Source of the DNA: B30-G6 sp963701385
GTDB taxonomy: Bacteria > Desulfobacterota > Desulfobacteria > Desulfobacterales > B30-G6
Length of the DNA: 64,000 nucleotides
Reading direction: 5' to 3'
Assembly: GCA_963701385.1 (NCBI GenBank)
Contig: CAVOZW010000009.1
Span: forward strand, 1-64,000
Shown: positions 16,816-26,409 of the stretch, piece after piece
How positions within the stretch are numbered: position 1 is the first letter of the stretch
Layout: each line of letters begins with the position of its first letter
Position numbers and translations under genes: made by a program
Notes under the pieces: generated by a model
The model's database searches: none
Told to the model about the DNA's origin: nothing
The model's input: only the letters and a program-made list of their open reading frames with translations

Positions 16816-17652
16816 ATGTTCTCGAAAAAGATGATCATGATCGTTGGCGCAATCGTTCTGATTGCGGTCAATATCATCATTCTATCGGTAAACAGCCAAG
16901 ACAGAACCCCTTCAACACGCGTTGGTCACGTCGCCCTTTTTTTTGTATCTCCCTTCCAGGAATTTACATCGGATGGTATCCATCTGATTCAAAACATCTG
17001 GCGAAACTACTTCGATCTTGTGGGTGTTTCGCAAAATAATGACCTGCTGGTCAAGGCGCTGAAAGCTGCAAACGAAAAAAACAACCATCTGAGAGAGCTT
17101 GAGCTTTCTCATGCTAGACTTCAAAGACTGCTCGAGCTCAAACCTGACCTCAAAAGGCGAGTGGTGGCGGCGGCGGTTGTGGGGAAGGACCCGTCACCAT
17201 GGCTCAAGACGGTCGTTATCGACAAGGGTATGGATGGCGGTGTTCAAAGGGGCATGCCGGTGGTAACACCGGACGGTATTGCAGGCCTTATAACCGATGC
17301 TTCGGCCGGTTACGCAAAGGTTTTATTGATAACAGATCAGAACAGTGCGGTCGATGCCCTGACGCAAACCACGCGTGCAAGGGGAATGGTCAAGGGAGAG
17401 TCTTCCGACAAACTTCGTCTCGACTATGTGCTCCGCCGCAATGACATTCTTGCGGGGGATATTATCATATCCTCCGGACTGGATGGTGTCTTTCCCAAGG
17501 GAATCCGAATCGGCTATGTGCATGAGGTCATCAAACCGAATTCTGGCATTTTTCAGGAGGTGTCCATAACGCCCTATGTCGATTTCGAAAAACTGGAGGA
17601 AGTCTTGGTCATAATCGATTTGCCGGAACCTGTGACTTTTTCTGAACCATGA
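16816..17652 (+). CDS. mreC: Rod shape-determining protein MreC
   Basis: Bitopic inner-membrane protein that links MreB to PBP2 in the elongasome. 278 residues: a short cytoplasmic start, a membrane helix (about 5-24, MIVGAIVLIAVNIIILS), a coiled coil (about 70-105, with LRELELSHARLQRLLELK) and a beta-rich periplasmic domain containing VVIDKGMDGGVQRGMPVVT and ILAGDIIISSGLDGVFPKG, both typical of MreC. The last four bases overlap mreD, so translation is coupled. Confidence 0.97.
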   Translation: MFSKKMIMIVGAIVLIAVNIIILSVNSQDRTPSTRVGHVALFFVSPFQEFTSDGIHLIQNIWRNYFDLVGVSQNNDLLVKALKAANEKNNHLRELELSHARLQRLLELKPDLKRRVVAAAVVGKDPSPWLKTVVIDKGMDGGVQRGMPVVTPDGIAGLITDASAGYAKVLLITDQNSAVDALTQTTRARGMVKGESSDKLRLDYVLRRNDILAGDIIISSGLDGVFPKGIRIGYVHEVIKPNSGIFQEVSITPYVDFEKLEEVLVIIDLPEPVTFSEP

Positions 17653-18164
17653 CCTATCTTCTTTACACGATTGTCGGCCTTGTGGTGGTTGTTTTGCAAA
17701 CGACCCTGTCGATGCACTTTGCCATACTTGGCGGAATGTATGATCTGTTTCTATTATTTCTCGTCTACTTGGGATTTTATCGAAGCGCGCGGGAAGGCTT
17801 TCCGTTCGTCTTCCTTTTCGGTCTGTGCATGGACGCATTGTCCGGCGGCCCTTTCGGTCTGTACCTGACCAGCTATTTCTGGCTGTACATAAGTCTTCTC
17901 GGGTTGACATTGGTTATGCGTGCCAGCAACAATATGATATTGCCACTGGTGGTGGTTGGTTGTGTTCTTTTTCAGAACATCATTTTTCTCGGGACCATGA
18001 TTCTTTTTGATCCGGAGGTAACGAGACCGGCCTTTTTGTTGCGGAATATCCTGACGCAATTGCTGTGGTGCGTAATCACCGGTCCGGTTCTGATACTTCT
18101 ATTTCGCCACTTGCACAGGACCTTGGAAAAGTGGTTAAAGACCTTTGAGCCGGAATATAGATAA
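17649..18164 (+). CDS. mreD: Rod shape-determining protein MreD
   Basis: Polytopic inner-membrane subunit of the elongasome. 171 residues, five predicted membrane helices. The helix pair around FVFLFGLCMDALSGGPFGLY holds the G-x-x-x-D-x-x-S/G pattern common in MreD. It starts within mreC (ATGA overlap) and precedes the PBP2 gene by 107 bp. Confidence 0.92.
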   Translation: MTYLLYTIVGLVVVVLQTTLSMHFAILGGMYDLFLLFLVYLGFYRSAREGFPFVFLFGLCMDALSGGPFGLYLTSYFWLYISLLGLTLVMRASNNMILPLVVVGCVLFQNIIFLGTMILFDPEVTRPAFLLRNILTQLLWCVITGPVLILLFRHLHRTLEKWLKTFEPEYR

Positions 18165-18271
18165 AAAAACAATAAATCCGAAATCTGAATATCGAAATTC
18201 CAAACAAATACAAATGACCCAAATTCGAATTTAGACATAATAATCGTAACAACGATTTTATTGGGGTTCCC

Positions 18272-20176
18272 TTGAAACGATATCTGAACACGGTAACAAA
18301 CGAATGGTTTAACAAACGGGTCATGGGCGCTATTTTGTGCGTGGTGGTAGCGTTTTCGATCCTTTTCATGCGTTTGTTTTACCTGCAGATCATGAAGGGC
18401 GAGGAGTTTCTCAGGCTTTCGGAAAACAACAGTATTCGACTGGAAAGCATCGTTGCGCCACGGGGGCTGATTTTTAACGCCGACGGCGTGCTGCTGGTGG
18501 ACAACCGGCCTTCGTTTGACTTGCGGATTGTTCCCAGAAATGCCAAGCCTCTTGATCAGACCTTAAAGAAAATAGCGCGCTACACCCAAATTCCAGAAGA
18601 AGACCTGCTGGCAAAAGTCAGGGAGTACAATGGCCTGTCATCCTATAAACCCGTATTGTTGAAGCAGGATATAGGGCGGGATGCCATGGCTTCTATCGAG
18701 GTTCACAAGTTTGATCTGCCTGGCGTCGTTTTGGATATCCGTCCGGTTCGCCATTACATCAACGGGCAGCATGCAGCCCACCTCATCGGCTATATGGGAG
18801 AGATAAATGCCAAGGAACTGCAGAGCGGAACCTTCGCGGGCTGCAGGGGAGGGGATTATATTGGACGGTTCGGGGCCGAAAAAACCTATGAAGACCTGTT
18901 GCGGGGAAAACGAGGTGGTCGGCAGGTGGAGGTCGATGTCAGGGGGCAGGTGGTCAAGGCTTTAAGGACCGTCAGCGCAATACCAGGTCAGAATTTGTAT
19001 TTGTCATTGGACTATGCACTCCAGAAAAAGGTTGAGGAACTTTTACAGGATCAAGTCGGAGCGGTGGTCGCCATGGATCCCATGACGGGTTTCATCTTGC
19101 TTATGGCCAGCAGCCCCACCTTCGATCAGAACGCCTTCGTCAGCGGTATGTCTCGTGGAGAATGGGGAACCTTGATCTCGAACCCCGAATATCCCATGAC
19201 GAACCGAGTCATTCAGGCGGAGTATCCTCCGGCCTCCACCTATAAGGTTGTTACCGCGATTGCCGGACTGGAGGAGGGTATCATCGATTCAAAAACCACC
19301 CATGTTTGCCCCGGCTATTATGCCGTTGGCGATCGCGTCTTTCGATGCTGGAAAAGAGGCGGGCATGGGGAGGTGGATGTTGTCCGGGCCATTGCGGAAT
19401 CTTGCGATGTCTTCTTTTATAAGGTTGGCGAGGAAGTCGGTGTCGACAGACTGGCATCCTACGCCAGAATGTGCGGGCTGGGTGAACGAACCGGCATCAG
19501 TCTTGACAATGAGAGCAAGGGCCTGGTCCCGACATCGGAATGGAAAAAAAAGCGCATTGGAGAATCCTGGCAAAGGGGCGAGACCCTGAACGTGTCCATC
19601 GGTCAAGGGTTCAACCTGACAACGCCATTGCAAATGCTGATGTTGACATCCGCCATCGCCAACAACGGAACCCTCTATCAACCCCAGGTTGTCAAACGCG
19701 TTGAAACGGCGGACGGTATCGAGGTTAAAAACATCGAACCGGTGATCAAGGGAAGCCTGACCATTGCTCCGGAAACCATGGCTATCGTCAAGAGAGGTCT
19801 GTGGGAGGCTGTCAACACCCAGAAGGGAACTGCCCGGGGCATCAAATTGGATCAGTATCCCATCAGCGGCAAGACCGGCACCGCTCAGCTGGCCACCAGC
19901 AAAAGGCCCACAGCCGGCGAGACTGGAAAAGAATCGGAGATCTCCGATCACCTCAAACCCCACGCCTGGTTTATTGCCTATGCACCGGCCGAGGCGCCTC
20001 GCATAGCTGTGGTCGTTATTGTTGAGCACGGTGAACACGGTTCCACAACTGCTGCGCCAATTGCCAAGGAACTCATCAAAATCTACCTTGAAAAACAAGA
20101 GCGGGAAAACTGGATCGCCGAAGCGGGCAATGGACAGGCGATGCCAATAAACGACCGTGGCGGTGCAGAAGACTGA
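18272..20176 (+). CDS. mrdA: Penicillin-binding protein 2, peptidoglycan transpeptidase
   Basis: Elongasome transpeptidase that cross-links peptidoglycan made by RodA. 634 residues from a TTG start: membrane anchor at about 20-40, pedestal domain with RGLIFNADGVLLVDNRP, then the transpeptidase domain with PASTYK (SxxK, about residue 320), ESCDVFF (SxN position occupied by SCD, normal in PBP2) and SGKTGTAQ (KTG box, about 533). The 107-bp gap before it is AT-rich and featureless. rodA follows at 142 bp. Confidence 0.96.
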   Translation: MKRYLNTVTNEWFNKRVMGAILCVVVAFSILFMRLFYLQIMKGEEFLRLSENNSIRLESIVAPRGLIFNADGVLLVDNRPSFDLRIVPRNAKPLDQTLKKIARYTQIPEEDLLAKVREYNGLSSYKPVLLKQDIGRDAMASIEVHKFDLPGVVLDIRPVRHYINGQHAAHLIGYMGEINAKELQSGTFAGCRGGDYIGRFGAEKTYEDLLRGKRGGRQVEVDVRGQVVKALRTVSAIPGQNLYLSLDYALQKKVEELLQDQVGAVVAMDPMTGFILLMASSPTFDQNAFVSGMSRGEWGTLISNPEYPMTNRVIQAEYPPASTYKVVTAIAGLEEGIIDSKTTHVCPGYYAVGDRVFRCWKRGGHGEVDVVRAIAESCDVFFYKVGEEVGVDRLASYARMCGLGERTGISLDNESKGLVPTSEWKKKRIGESWQRGETLNVSIGQGFNLTTPLQMLMLTSAIANNGTLYQPQVVKRVETADGIEVKNIEPVIKGSLTIAPETMAIVKRGLWEAVNTQKGTARGIKLDQYPISGKTGTAQLATSKRPTAGETGKESEISDHLKPHAWFIAYAPAEAPRIAVVVIVEHGEHGSTTAAPIAKELIKIYLEKQERENWIAEAGNGQAMPINDRGGAED

Positions 20177-20318
20177 TCAAGTTCGGCTGGATCTGGCTGT
20201 AATGGGTAAGCAGGACAAAATATGAACATCGAACATCTAATAATGATGAATTTTAGGCACGCTTTGGTGAAACGCGACGATGTCGCTTTCTGATCTGTGT
20301 ATAGGAACATGAAAAATT

Positions 20319-21428
20319 ATGGGTTTCGATAGACGTCTGGTACAGTATTTCGATTGGGGCCTACTGCTGCTGATCTTCGTTTTGGGCGCCTTTGGACTGG
20401 TTGCCCTTTACAGTGCCGTGACAGCCGGCGCTGATATCGCCCAGAAAATACTATTTACCAAGCAGCTTGTCTGGTATGGTGCCGGCCTAATGGCGATGAT
20501 CGTCTTTTTTTTATTCAGCTATAAATCGTTGGAAAGGTGGGCCGATTTTATATATGGGGGCTGCATTTTTCTCCTGGTTAGCGTTCTGATCTTTGGCAAA
20601 GTTAGCAGCGGGTCCCAGCGATGGCTCCTGGTGGGTCCCATTTCGGTTCAGCCCTCAGAAATAGCCAAGGTCGCTGTCATCATCGTTTTGGCACGCTACT
20701 ATTCCAAATATGCCAACGAAAGAGGATTTTCGTTCCGCGAACTTATCAACCCGATAATTTTGACAGCCATCCCTTTCGCCTTGATCGTGAAGCAGCCCGA
20801 TTTGGGAACTGCCATGGTCATACTTCTCATAGCCGCCACCATGACGCTGTTTGTCAAAATCGAAAGGCGAACCCTGATTTGTACCCTGTCTTTGGGCATC
20901 TTTTCGGTACCCATGATCTGGTATTTTTTAAAAGGCTACCAGAAACAACGGATCCTGACATTCCTGAATCCGGACAGAGATCCCCTGGGTGCTGGATATC
21001 ACATCATCCAGTCCAAAATCGGTATCGGATCCGGATATATTTCAGGCCGGGGGTTTCTGCAAGGAACCCAAAACGCCTTGTCGTTTCTGCCGGAACAGCA
21101 CACGGATTTCATTTTTTCCGTACTGGCTGAAGAATGGGGATTCATGGGCGCATCGGTTCTGCTGCTGATGTTTTTACTTCTCATCTTGTGGGGGTTGAGC
21201 ATTGCCACCAATTGCCGTGATAATTTCGGGACCATTCTGGCGGTTGGCATCACCACCCTGATTATGTGGCAGGTCCTTATCAACATCGGAATGGTGATGG
21301 GACTGATGCCTGTGGTGGGTGTTACGCTGCCGTTTATCAGCTATGGTGGTTCGTCCATCGTAACCATGATGATCTGCGCGGGAATACTCCTGAATATCAG
21401 TATGCGGCGGTTTCAGTTCGAAAAATAG
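20319..21428 (+). CDS. rodA: RodA, SEDS peptidoglycan glycosyltransferase
   Basis: Polymerises lipid II in partnership with PBP2. 369 residues with about ten membrane helices. Seen: GSQRWLLVGPISVQPSEIAK (extracellular loop motif), KQPDLGTAMVIL with the conserved Asp, GRGFLQGTQNALSFLPEQHTD and the terminal VGVTLPFISYGGSS. All are diagnostic of the SEDS family, and the pairing with mrdA says RodA rather than FtsW. A hairpin overlaps its stop. Confidence 0.97.
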   Translation: MGFDRRLVQYFDWGLLLLIFVLGAFGLVALYSAVTAGADIAQKILFTKQLVWYGAGLMAMIVFFLFSYKSLERWADFIYGGCIFLLVSVLIFGKVSSGSQRWLLVGPISVQPSEIAKVAVIIVLARYYSKYANERGFSFRELINPIILTAIPFALIVKQPDLGTAMVILLIAATMTLFVKIERRTLICTLSLGIFSVPMIWYFLKGYQKQRILTFLNPDRDPLGAGYHIIQSKIGIGSGYISGRGFLQGTQNALSFLPEQHTDFIFSVLAEEWGFMGASVLLLMFLLLILWGLSIATNCRDNFGTILAVGITTLIMWQVLINIGMVMGLMPVVGVTLPFISYGGSSIVTMMICAGILLNISMRRFQFEK

Positions 21429-21472
21429 AAAATCGCTTGGCGATTTTCTATTGAGATGCGACTTCGTCGCAT
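21427..21472 (+). terminator. Double hairpin at the end of rodA
   Basis: AGAAAATCGC/GCGATTTTCT with a TTG loop (21427-21449) starts within the rodA stop codon and ends in TTTTCTATT. A second hairpin, GATGCGAC/GTCGCATT, follows at 21454-21472. Likely end of the mre transcript. Confidence 0.65.
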
Positions 21473-21531
21473 TATTAAATTATATAATCGAAGACTTATG
21501 TATTATCTTAAATCTAATCTAATGAAATAGA

Positions 21532-21668
21532 AGCTGTTCTAAAATTAGGATTTTGGTTCAAGGCACAAGGCGGCGGTGAATTTCAATCCGCAGGGATACT
21601 CATGTATTTTGAGGAATGAAATGCAACACCAACACCGGGATTGGGCCAAAAGACAGTTTTAGAACCGC
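21532..21668. repeat. Hairpin-forming MITE-like repeat
   Basis: The ends are inverted repeats: AGCTGTTCTAAAATTAGGAT at the left and the complement of AAGCGGTTCTAAAACTGTCTT-type sequence at the right (21648-21668). Inner arms TTGGTTCAAGGC and GATTGGGCCAA continue the pairing, so most of the 137 bp can fold back on itself. No coding frame. The form is that of a small non-autonomous element or a folded intergenic repeat. Confidence 0.5.
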
Positions 21669-21683
21669 TTCTTGGGGGGATTT

Positions 21684-22043
21684 ATGAAAAAGGATAAGAA
21701 GATCGATGCGGTGTCCACATTTCTGGGCCATGAAGCGGTCTTCGACGGCACCATCAATTTCAAGGGGACCATTCGTCTGGATGGAAAGGTAAAAGGGAAA
21801 ATTGTCAGTGACGATGGGACGGTCATCATCGGTGAGAAGGCAAGCGTCGAGGCGGAAATATCGGTTAAAACCGTCATTATCAAAGGCAGCGTCAGCGGCT
21901 TGGTTCAGGCCAAGGATCGGATCGAAGCCTACCCACCTGCGCGAATTTCAGGTGAGCTAAAGGCACCGACCATCAGTATCGAATCAGGCGTGGTCTTCAA
22001 TGGCACATGCAGTATGCAAAACCGGATCATAAAAAAGAACTGA
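21684..22043 (+). CDS. bacA: Bactofilin family protein
   Basis: Nucleotide-independent filament protein built from a beta-helix. 119 residues from the ATG at 21684, preceded by GGGGGGA. The repetitive body (FDGTINFKGTIRLDGKVKG, then KASVEAEISVKTVIIKGSV) shows the short hydrophobic-Gly rungs of the DUF583/bactofilin fold. Bactofilins scaffold cell-wall enzymes, which fits its place behind the rod-shape genes. Symbol given by family, not by proven orthology. Confidence 0.88.
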   Translation: MKKDKKIDAVSTFLGHEAVFDGTINFKGTIRLDGKVKGKIVSDDGTVIIGEKASVEAEISVKTVIIKGSVSGLVQAKDRIEAYPPARISGELKAPTISIESGVVFNGTCSMQNRIIKKN

Positions 22044-22213
22044 ACCAGTTGAAATATATTAATATTTTCATAGTCAAAAGTACCCAAAAAAGCCGCCCAA
22101 AAAAAAGCAAAAAACCTTTGACAATCTCATGCAGCGAATGATATAGCTTCGCGGGTCAGTTTGAAAGAAACAGGCGTAAGCCATTAAGCGCGTTAAGTAT
22201 CGGAGGTTTTCGT

Positions 22214-22642
22214 ATGATTTCCATTGATTGGTCGGTCTTCATCCAGATCATCAATTTTTTATTTCTGATATGGATTCTCAATCTCATCCTCTACAAACCT
22301 ATTCGCAACATTATCACCCAAAGAAAAGACAAGTTTTCCGGTCTCGAAGCCGATGTTGAAACCGCCGAATCAGAGGCTGCAGCACAGGACCAGGCGTTTG
22401 CATCCGGTATCAAGGAAGCTCGGGCCAGGGGGTTAAAGCAAAAAGAGTTACTCTTACAGGCAGCTTCGGATGAAGAAAAGGAACTCATCGGCAAAATCAA
22501 TGAAAGGGCCCAGGCCGAGCTGACAAAGGTAAGGGAACAAATTGCCAGGGAAGCGGATGGTGCCAGGGAGACACTGATGAAAGAGGTCGACGTTTTTGCA
22601 GGCAGCATCAGCGAAAAAATTCTCGGGAGGGGTGTTCAATGA
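22214..22642 (+). CDS. atpF: F-type ATP synthase b' subunit
   Basis: Peripheral-stalk subunit of F0F1 ATP synthase. 142 residues: an N-terminal membrane helix (about 8-28, IQIINFLFLIWILNLILYKP) and a long charged helix rich in Ala, Glu and Lys. AGGAGG-like GGAGG precedes the ATG. It is the first of two b-type genes, and its stop overlaps the next start (ATGA). The c and a subunit genes (atpE, atpB) are not here, as in many Desulfobacterota. Confidence 0.9.
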   Translation: MISIDWSVFIQIINFLFLIWILNLILYKPIRNIITQRKDKFSGLEADVETAESEAAAQDQAFASGIKEARARGLKQKELLLQAASDEEKELIGKINERAQAELTKVREQIAREADGARETLMKEVDVFAGSISEKILGRGVQ

Positions 22643-23257
22643 TACAATCGGGTTTTAAGCGCAGGCGCAAAAAAGGGATGACCGTTTCACGTTTGGTGTT
22701 GATATTAACAGCGCTGATGGTTTTCAATGCCGGTGCTGTTTTTGCCTCCACAGAAGGTGGTCATGACCAGGCAGCGCCTAAAGGTTGGGTCAAGCAAGAT
22801 ACCTTTCGCGTCATGAATTTCACCGTCCTTGCCGTGGCCCTCTTTTTTGTGTTGAAAAAACCCTTGTCCCAGGCATTAAATGCCCGCATCAAGGGGATCA
22901 AAGATGAATTGGAAACGCCTTGAACACAAGAAAAAAGAAGCCGAGGGCCAACTCGCCGAGTACAGCGAAAAGCTGGCCCGGCTGGAGGGGGAGGCCGAGA
23001 CGCTGATCCAGGAATATGTCAAGCAAGGAGAGGATGCCAAGGTAAGAATTATCAAGGAGGCGGAAAGCACGGCCGTGAAACTTGAGGAGCAGGCCAAACG
23101 ACATATCGAGCACGAATTCAAACAGGCAAAAAACCAGCTGCAGGCAGAGATTCTTCAAGTGGCTCTTGTTAAGGCCGAGGAAATTATCAAGGCTAAAATT
23201 TCATCTGAAGATCAGGACAGACTGGTCGATGACTATTTAGAGAAGGTGGTGGCATAG
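22639..23257 (+). CDS. atpF: F-type ATP synthase b subunit, one frameshift
   Basis: Second peripheral-stalk gene. The frame from 22639 has a hydrophobic signal-like start (VLILTALMVFNAGAVFA), a membrane helix (MNFTVLAVALFFVLKKP) and stops at 22923 after IKDELETP. The stalk continues in another frame as LEHKKKEAEGQLAEYSEKL to the stop at 23257. Removing one C from the CC at about 22918 gives DELETLEHKKKEAEG and a normal 205-residue protein. A single-base insertion in a homopolymer is the likely cause, probably a sequence error. Confidence 0.88.
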
Positions 23258-23808
23258 TGAAAAATCTGGCTATTGCAAGGCGTTATGCCAAGGCGTTGTT
23301 GCTGATAGGCAAGGAAGACGGACAGACGGAGACCTATCGTGAAGAATTGAAGGCTTTTTCTGAACTGCTAGAACGTGAAAGCAAACTCAGCCAGGTGATG
23401 TTAAACCCTTTGTATGACGTTGCCGCCCGAAAAAACGTCTTGGGTGCCGTTCTTGAGAAATTGAGTCTGTCTAAAGTGATGAACGCTTTTTTGCTGCTGC
23501 TTTTTGACAAAGGCCGTGTGGGCTTTCTATTCAACATCAACGATTTTTATCAGAAAATGGCTGACGAGTTGAAAGGTGTTGCAAGGGCAAGCCTGGTTTC
23601 GGCAACCGAGCTTTCGTCCGACACCATCGAGAAAATTCGCTTATCCTTGTCTCAGAAGACAGGTAAAGATATTATTTTGGAGTGCGAGCAGGACGCCAGC
23701 CTCATCGGTGGTATCGTTACAAGAATCGGGGACCTTGTCTTGGATGGAAGCATCAAAACACAATTACTCAACATGAGAGAATCTTTAAAAAGGGGTGAGA
23801 GTGTCTAA
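23257..23808 (+). CDS. atpH: F-type ATP synthase delta subunit
   Basis: Connects the stalk to the F1 head. 183 residues from GTG, whose first base is the last base of the atpF stop. Seen: IARRYAKALLLIGKEDG at the N-terminus, an all-helical middle, and the C-terminal DASLIGGIVTRIGDLVLDGS motif characteristic of AtpH/OSCP. The last base of its stop is the first base of atpA, so the cluster is tightly packed. Confidence 0.96.
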   Translation: MKNLAIARRYAKALLLIGKEDGQTETYREELKAFSELLERESKLSQVMLNPLYDVAARKNVLGAVLEKLSLSKVMNAFLLLLFDKGRVGFLFNINDFYQKMADELKGVARASLVSATELSSDTIEKIRLSLSQKTGKDIILECEQDASLIGGIVTRIGDLVLDGSIKTQLLNMRESLKRGESV

Positions 23809-25327
23809 TGGAACTACGAGCTGAAGAAATAAGTCAGATTATCAAAGAACAGATCACGGATTACGACAAGAAAGTAGAATTGAGCGAGACCGGTGTTGTC
23901 CTGTCCGTTGGCGACGGTATTGCCAGAGTTTACGGGCTCGAAAAAGCCATGGCACTGGAACTCGTGGAATTTCCAGGAGGCATTCTGGGGCTGGTATTGA
24001 ACCTGGAAGAGGACAATGTGGGTATTGCCATTATGGGTGAGGACATCCATATCAAGGAAGGGGATATGGTCAAACGCACCGGTCGTATTGCCCAGGTGCC
24101 GGTGGGAGAAGCGGTTCTTGGTCGCGTGGTTTCTGGCGTCGGTGAACCTATTGACGGCAAGGGCCCCATCGATGCCAAGGATTTCAGGCGTGTCGAGATG
24201 GTTGCTCCGGGTGTTATTGCCAGGAAGTCTGTCCATGAGCCCATGTATACCGGTTTGAAAGCGGTTGACGCCATGACACCGGTAGGAAGAGGACAGCGAG
24301 AGCTGATCATCGGTGACCGACAGATTGGTAAAACAGCCTGTGCCATAGACGCCATCCTCGCACAGAAGGATACGGACATTTTTTGTATCTACGTGGCTTG
24401 TGGCCAGAAAAAGTCGACGGTAGCCCAGGTTCACGCGGTCCTGGAAAAAAATGGCGCCATGGAATACACGACCATTGTATCTGCCTGCGCCAGTGATCCT
24501 GCTACCCTTCAGTACCTGGCACCTTATGCCGGGTGCGCCATGGGAGAATACTTCCGTGACAAAGGGCAGCACGCATTGATTATTTACGATGACCTTTCCA
24601 AACAGGCCGTCTCTTACCGGCAGATTTCGTTGTTGCTCAGACGTCCACCAGGACGTGAAGCCTACCCGGGCGATATTTTCTACAATCACTCCCGCCTACT
24701 GGAAAGGGCTTGCAAGCTGAATGATGAATTGGGTGCTGGATCGCTCACGGCGTTGCCGATCATTGAGACCCAGGCGGGTGACGTCTCGGCGTATATCCCC
24801 ACCAACGTGATTTCCATCACCGATGGACAGATATATCTTGAACCCGGCCTCTTCTTTGCCGGTATCCGCCCTGCCATCAATGTCGGTCTTTCCGTCTCCC
24901 GTGTCGGTGGTTCTGCGCAGGTCAAGGCCATGAAGCAGGTAGCAGGGACGCTGCGTCTCGATATGGCCCAGTTCCGTGAGCTCGAAGCCTTTGCAGCTTT
25001 TGGCAGCGATCTGGACAAGTCGACCCAACGACAGCTGACCCGTGGTCAAAGGCTGGTACAGATTCTGAAGCAGCCACAATACAAACCCCTCTCGCTCGAG
25101 AAACAGGTGGTCATTCTCTATGCCGGGACCAGGGGTTATATCGATTCGTTCCCGCTGGACGTCGTGGAAAAATACGAGGCGGGTCTCTACAGTTCATCGA
25201 GGAACGACATCCGGATATCTATTCCGAAATCGCCGAAAAGCAGACAATCACGGAAGGACTGGACACCAAGCTGGCAGATGCACTGAAAGCTTATAACGAG
25301 GAGTTCAAAGATACGATCAAATCCTAG
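23808..25327 (+). CDS. atpA: F-type ATP synthase alpha subunit, one frameshift near the 3' end
   Basis: Regulatory nucleotide-binding subunit of F1. Seen: AEEISQIIKEQI start, IGDRQIGKTACAIDA (P-loop, about residue 170), DDLSKQAVSYRQ and the VSRVGGSAQVKAMKQVAG block. The open frame degenerates after EKYEAGLYS at about 25190 and stops at 25288. One base added near 25191 restores FIEERHPDIYSEIAEKQTI and a normal C-terminus stopping at 25325-25327, giving about 506 residues, the usual length. Since the enzyme is a core complex, a missing base in the sequence is the best explanation. Confidence 0.93.
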
Positions 25328-25437
25328 CCGTTGACGAATATGCGCGTATCATCGCACTGGTGGAAATTGTTATCATTCGCTATTTGGCAGGGACATAGGT
25401 TTTGGTACGAGCTAAAACAGGATAGGGGCCAAGTTAA

Positions 25438-26328
25438 ATGCCAAGTTTAAAAGACGTCGAATTAAAGATCAACGCGGTTAAAAAAACAAAGCAGATCACC
25501 AAAGCCATGAATATGGTCGCTACCTCACGGTTGAGGGGCGCCCAGGACAACATGCAGCGTTTCCGCCCTTATGCCGGGAAATTTTCTGAAGTATTGGGGA
25601 GCCTGGCCGAAAAAGCCGGCGACGAAGCCAGCCCGCTCCTGATTCCGCGTGATGAAGTCAAGAATATTCACATTATCCTGTGTACGTCGGATAGAGGTCT
25701 CTGCGGCGGGTTCAACGTAAACCTGATTGGCAAGACCGAAACCTTTATGAATCAAAAACAGGCTGCTGGCGTTGCATTTTCATTTACCAACTTTGGTAAA
25801 AAAGGGCGGGACTGGTGCCGAAAGAAGGGCTTTAAAAGAGTTGCCGAACATCTCGGCATTGTGGGCACAAAGTTTGGTTTCAACGTTGCATCAACCGAGG
25901 GCCGCAAGCAGGTGGATGGATACCTTGATAACACCTATGACGAGGTATACGTCATTTATGCCGAATTTATCAGCATGGGCAAACAGGTGCCGGTTGTAAG
26001 GCAGCTTCTTCCCATTCCGCCGATCGAAACCAAAACTAACGAAACCGACGAAAACACCCCCTATCTCGCGGAACATATTTGTGAACCTTCAGCGGACGAA
26101 CTGCTGGGAGAACTTCTTCCCAGAAACGTATATGTCCAATTGTTCAGTGCGTTGCTTGAAACATCTACCAGTGAACATGCTGCTAGACGGACCGCCATGG
26201 ACAATGCCACCAAGGCGTGTAACGACATGATCGACAATCTTACACTGGCATACAACAAAGCGCGTCAGGGGGCCATTACGGCCGAACTGATGGACATCGT
26301 CGGTGGCGCAGAAGCCCTGAAAGGATAG
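25438..26328 (+). CDS. atpG: F-type ATP synthase gamma subunit
   Basis: Central rotor stalk of F1. 296 residues, intact. Seen: N-terminal helix MPSLKDVELKINAVKKTKQI TKAM region, CTSDRGLCGGFNVNL, and the C-terminal helix ASEHAARR-like block TSEHAARRTAMDNATKAC with LTLAYNKARQGAITAEL. All diagnostic. It lies 110 bp after atpA; the gap holds no gene. Confidence 0.97.
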   Translation: MPSLKDVELKINAVKKTKQITKAMNMVATSRLRGAQDNMQRFRPYAGKFSEVLGSLAEKAGDEASPLLIPRDEVKNIHIILCTSDRGLCGGFNVNLIGKTETFMNQKQAAGVAFSFTNFGKKGRDWCRKKGFKRVAEHLGIVGTKFGFNVASTEGRKQVDGYLDNTYDEVYVIYAEFISMGKQVPVVRQLLPIPPIETKTNETDENTPYLAEHICEPSADELLGELLPRNVYVQLFSALLETSTSEHAARRTAMDNATKACNDMIDNLTLAYNKARQGAITAELMDIVGGAEALKG

Positions 26329-26409
26329 TGGTGTCATATAAGAAGCCCCTTATTAGCAAGGCTAATACCGGGCTTCCCAAATCAGATAAAAAAAGTTGGA
26401 GGTCTTTCG

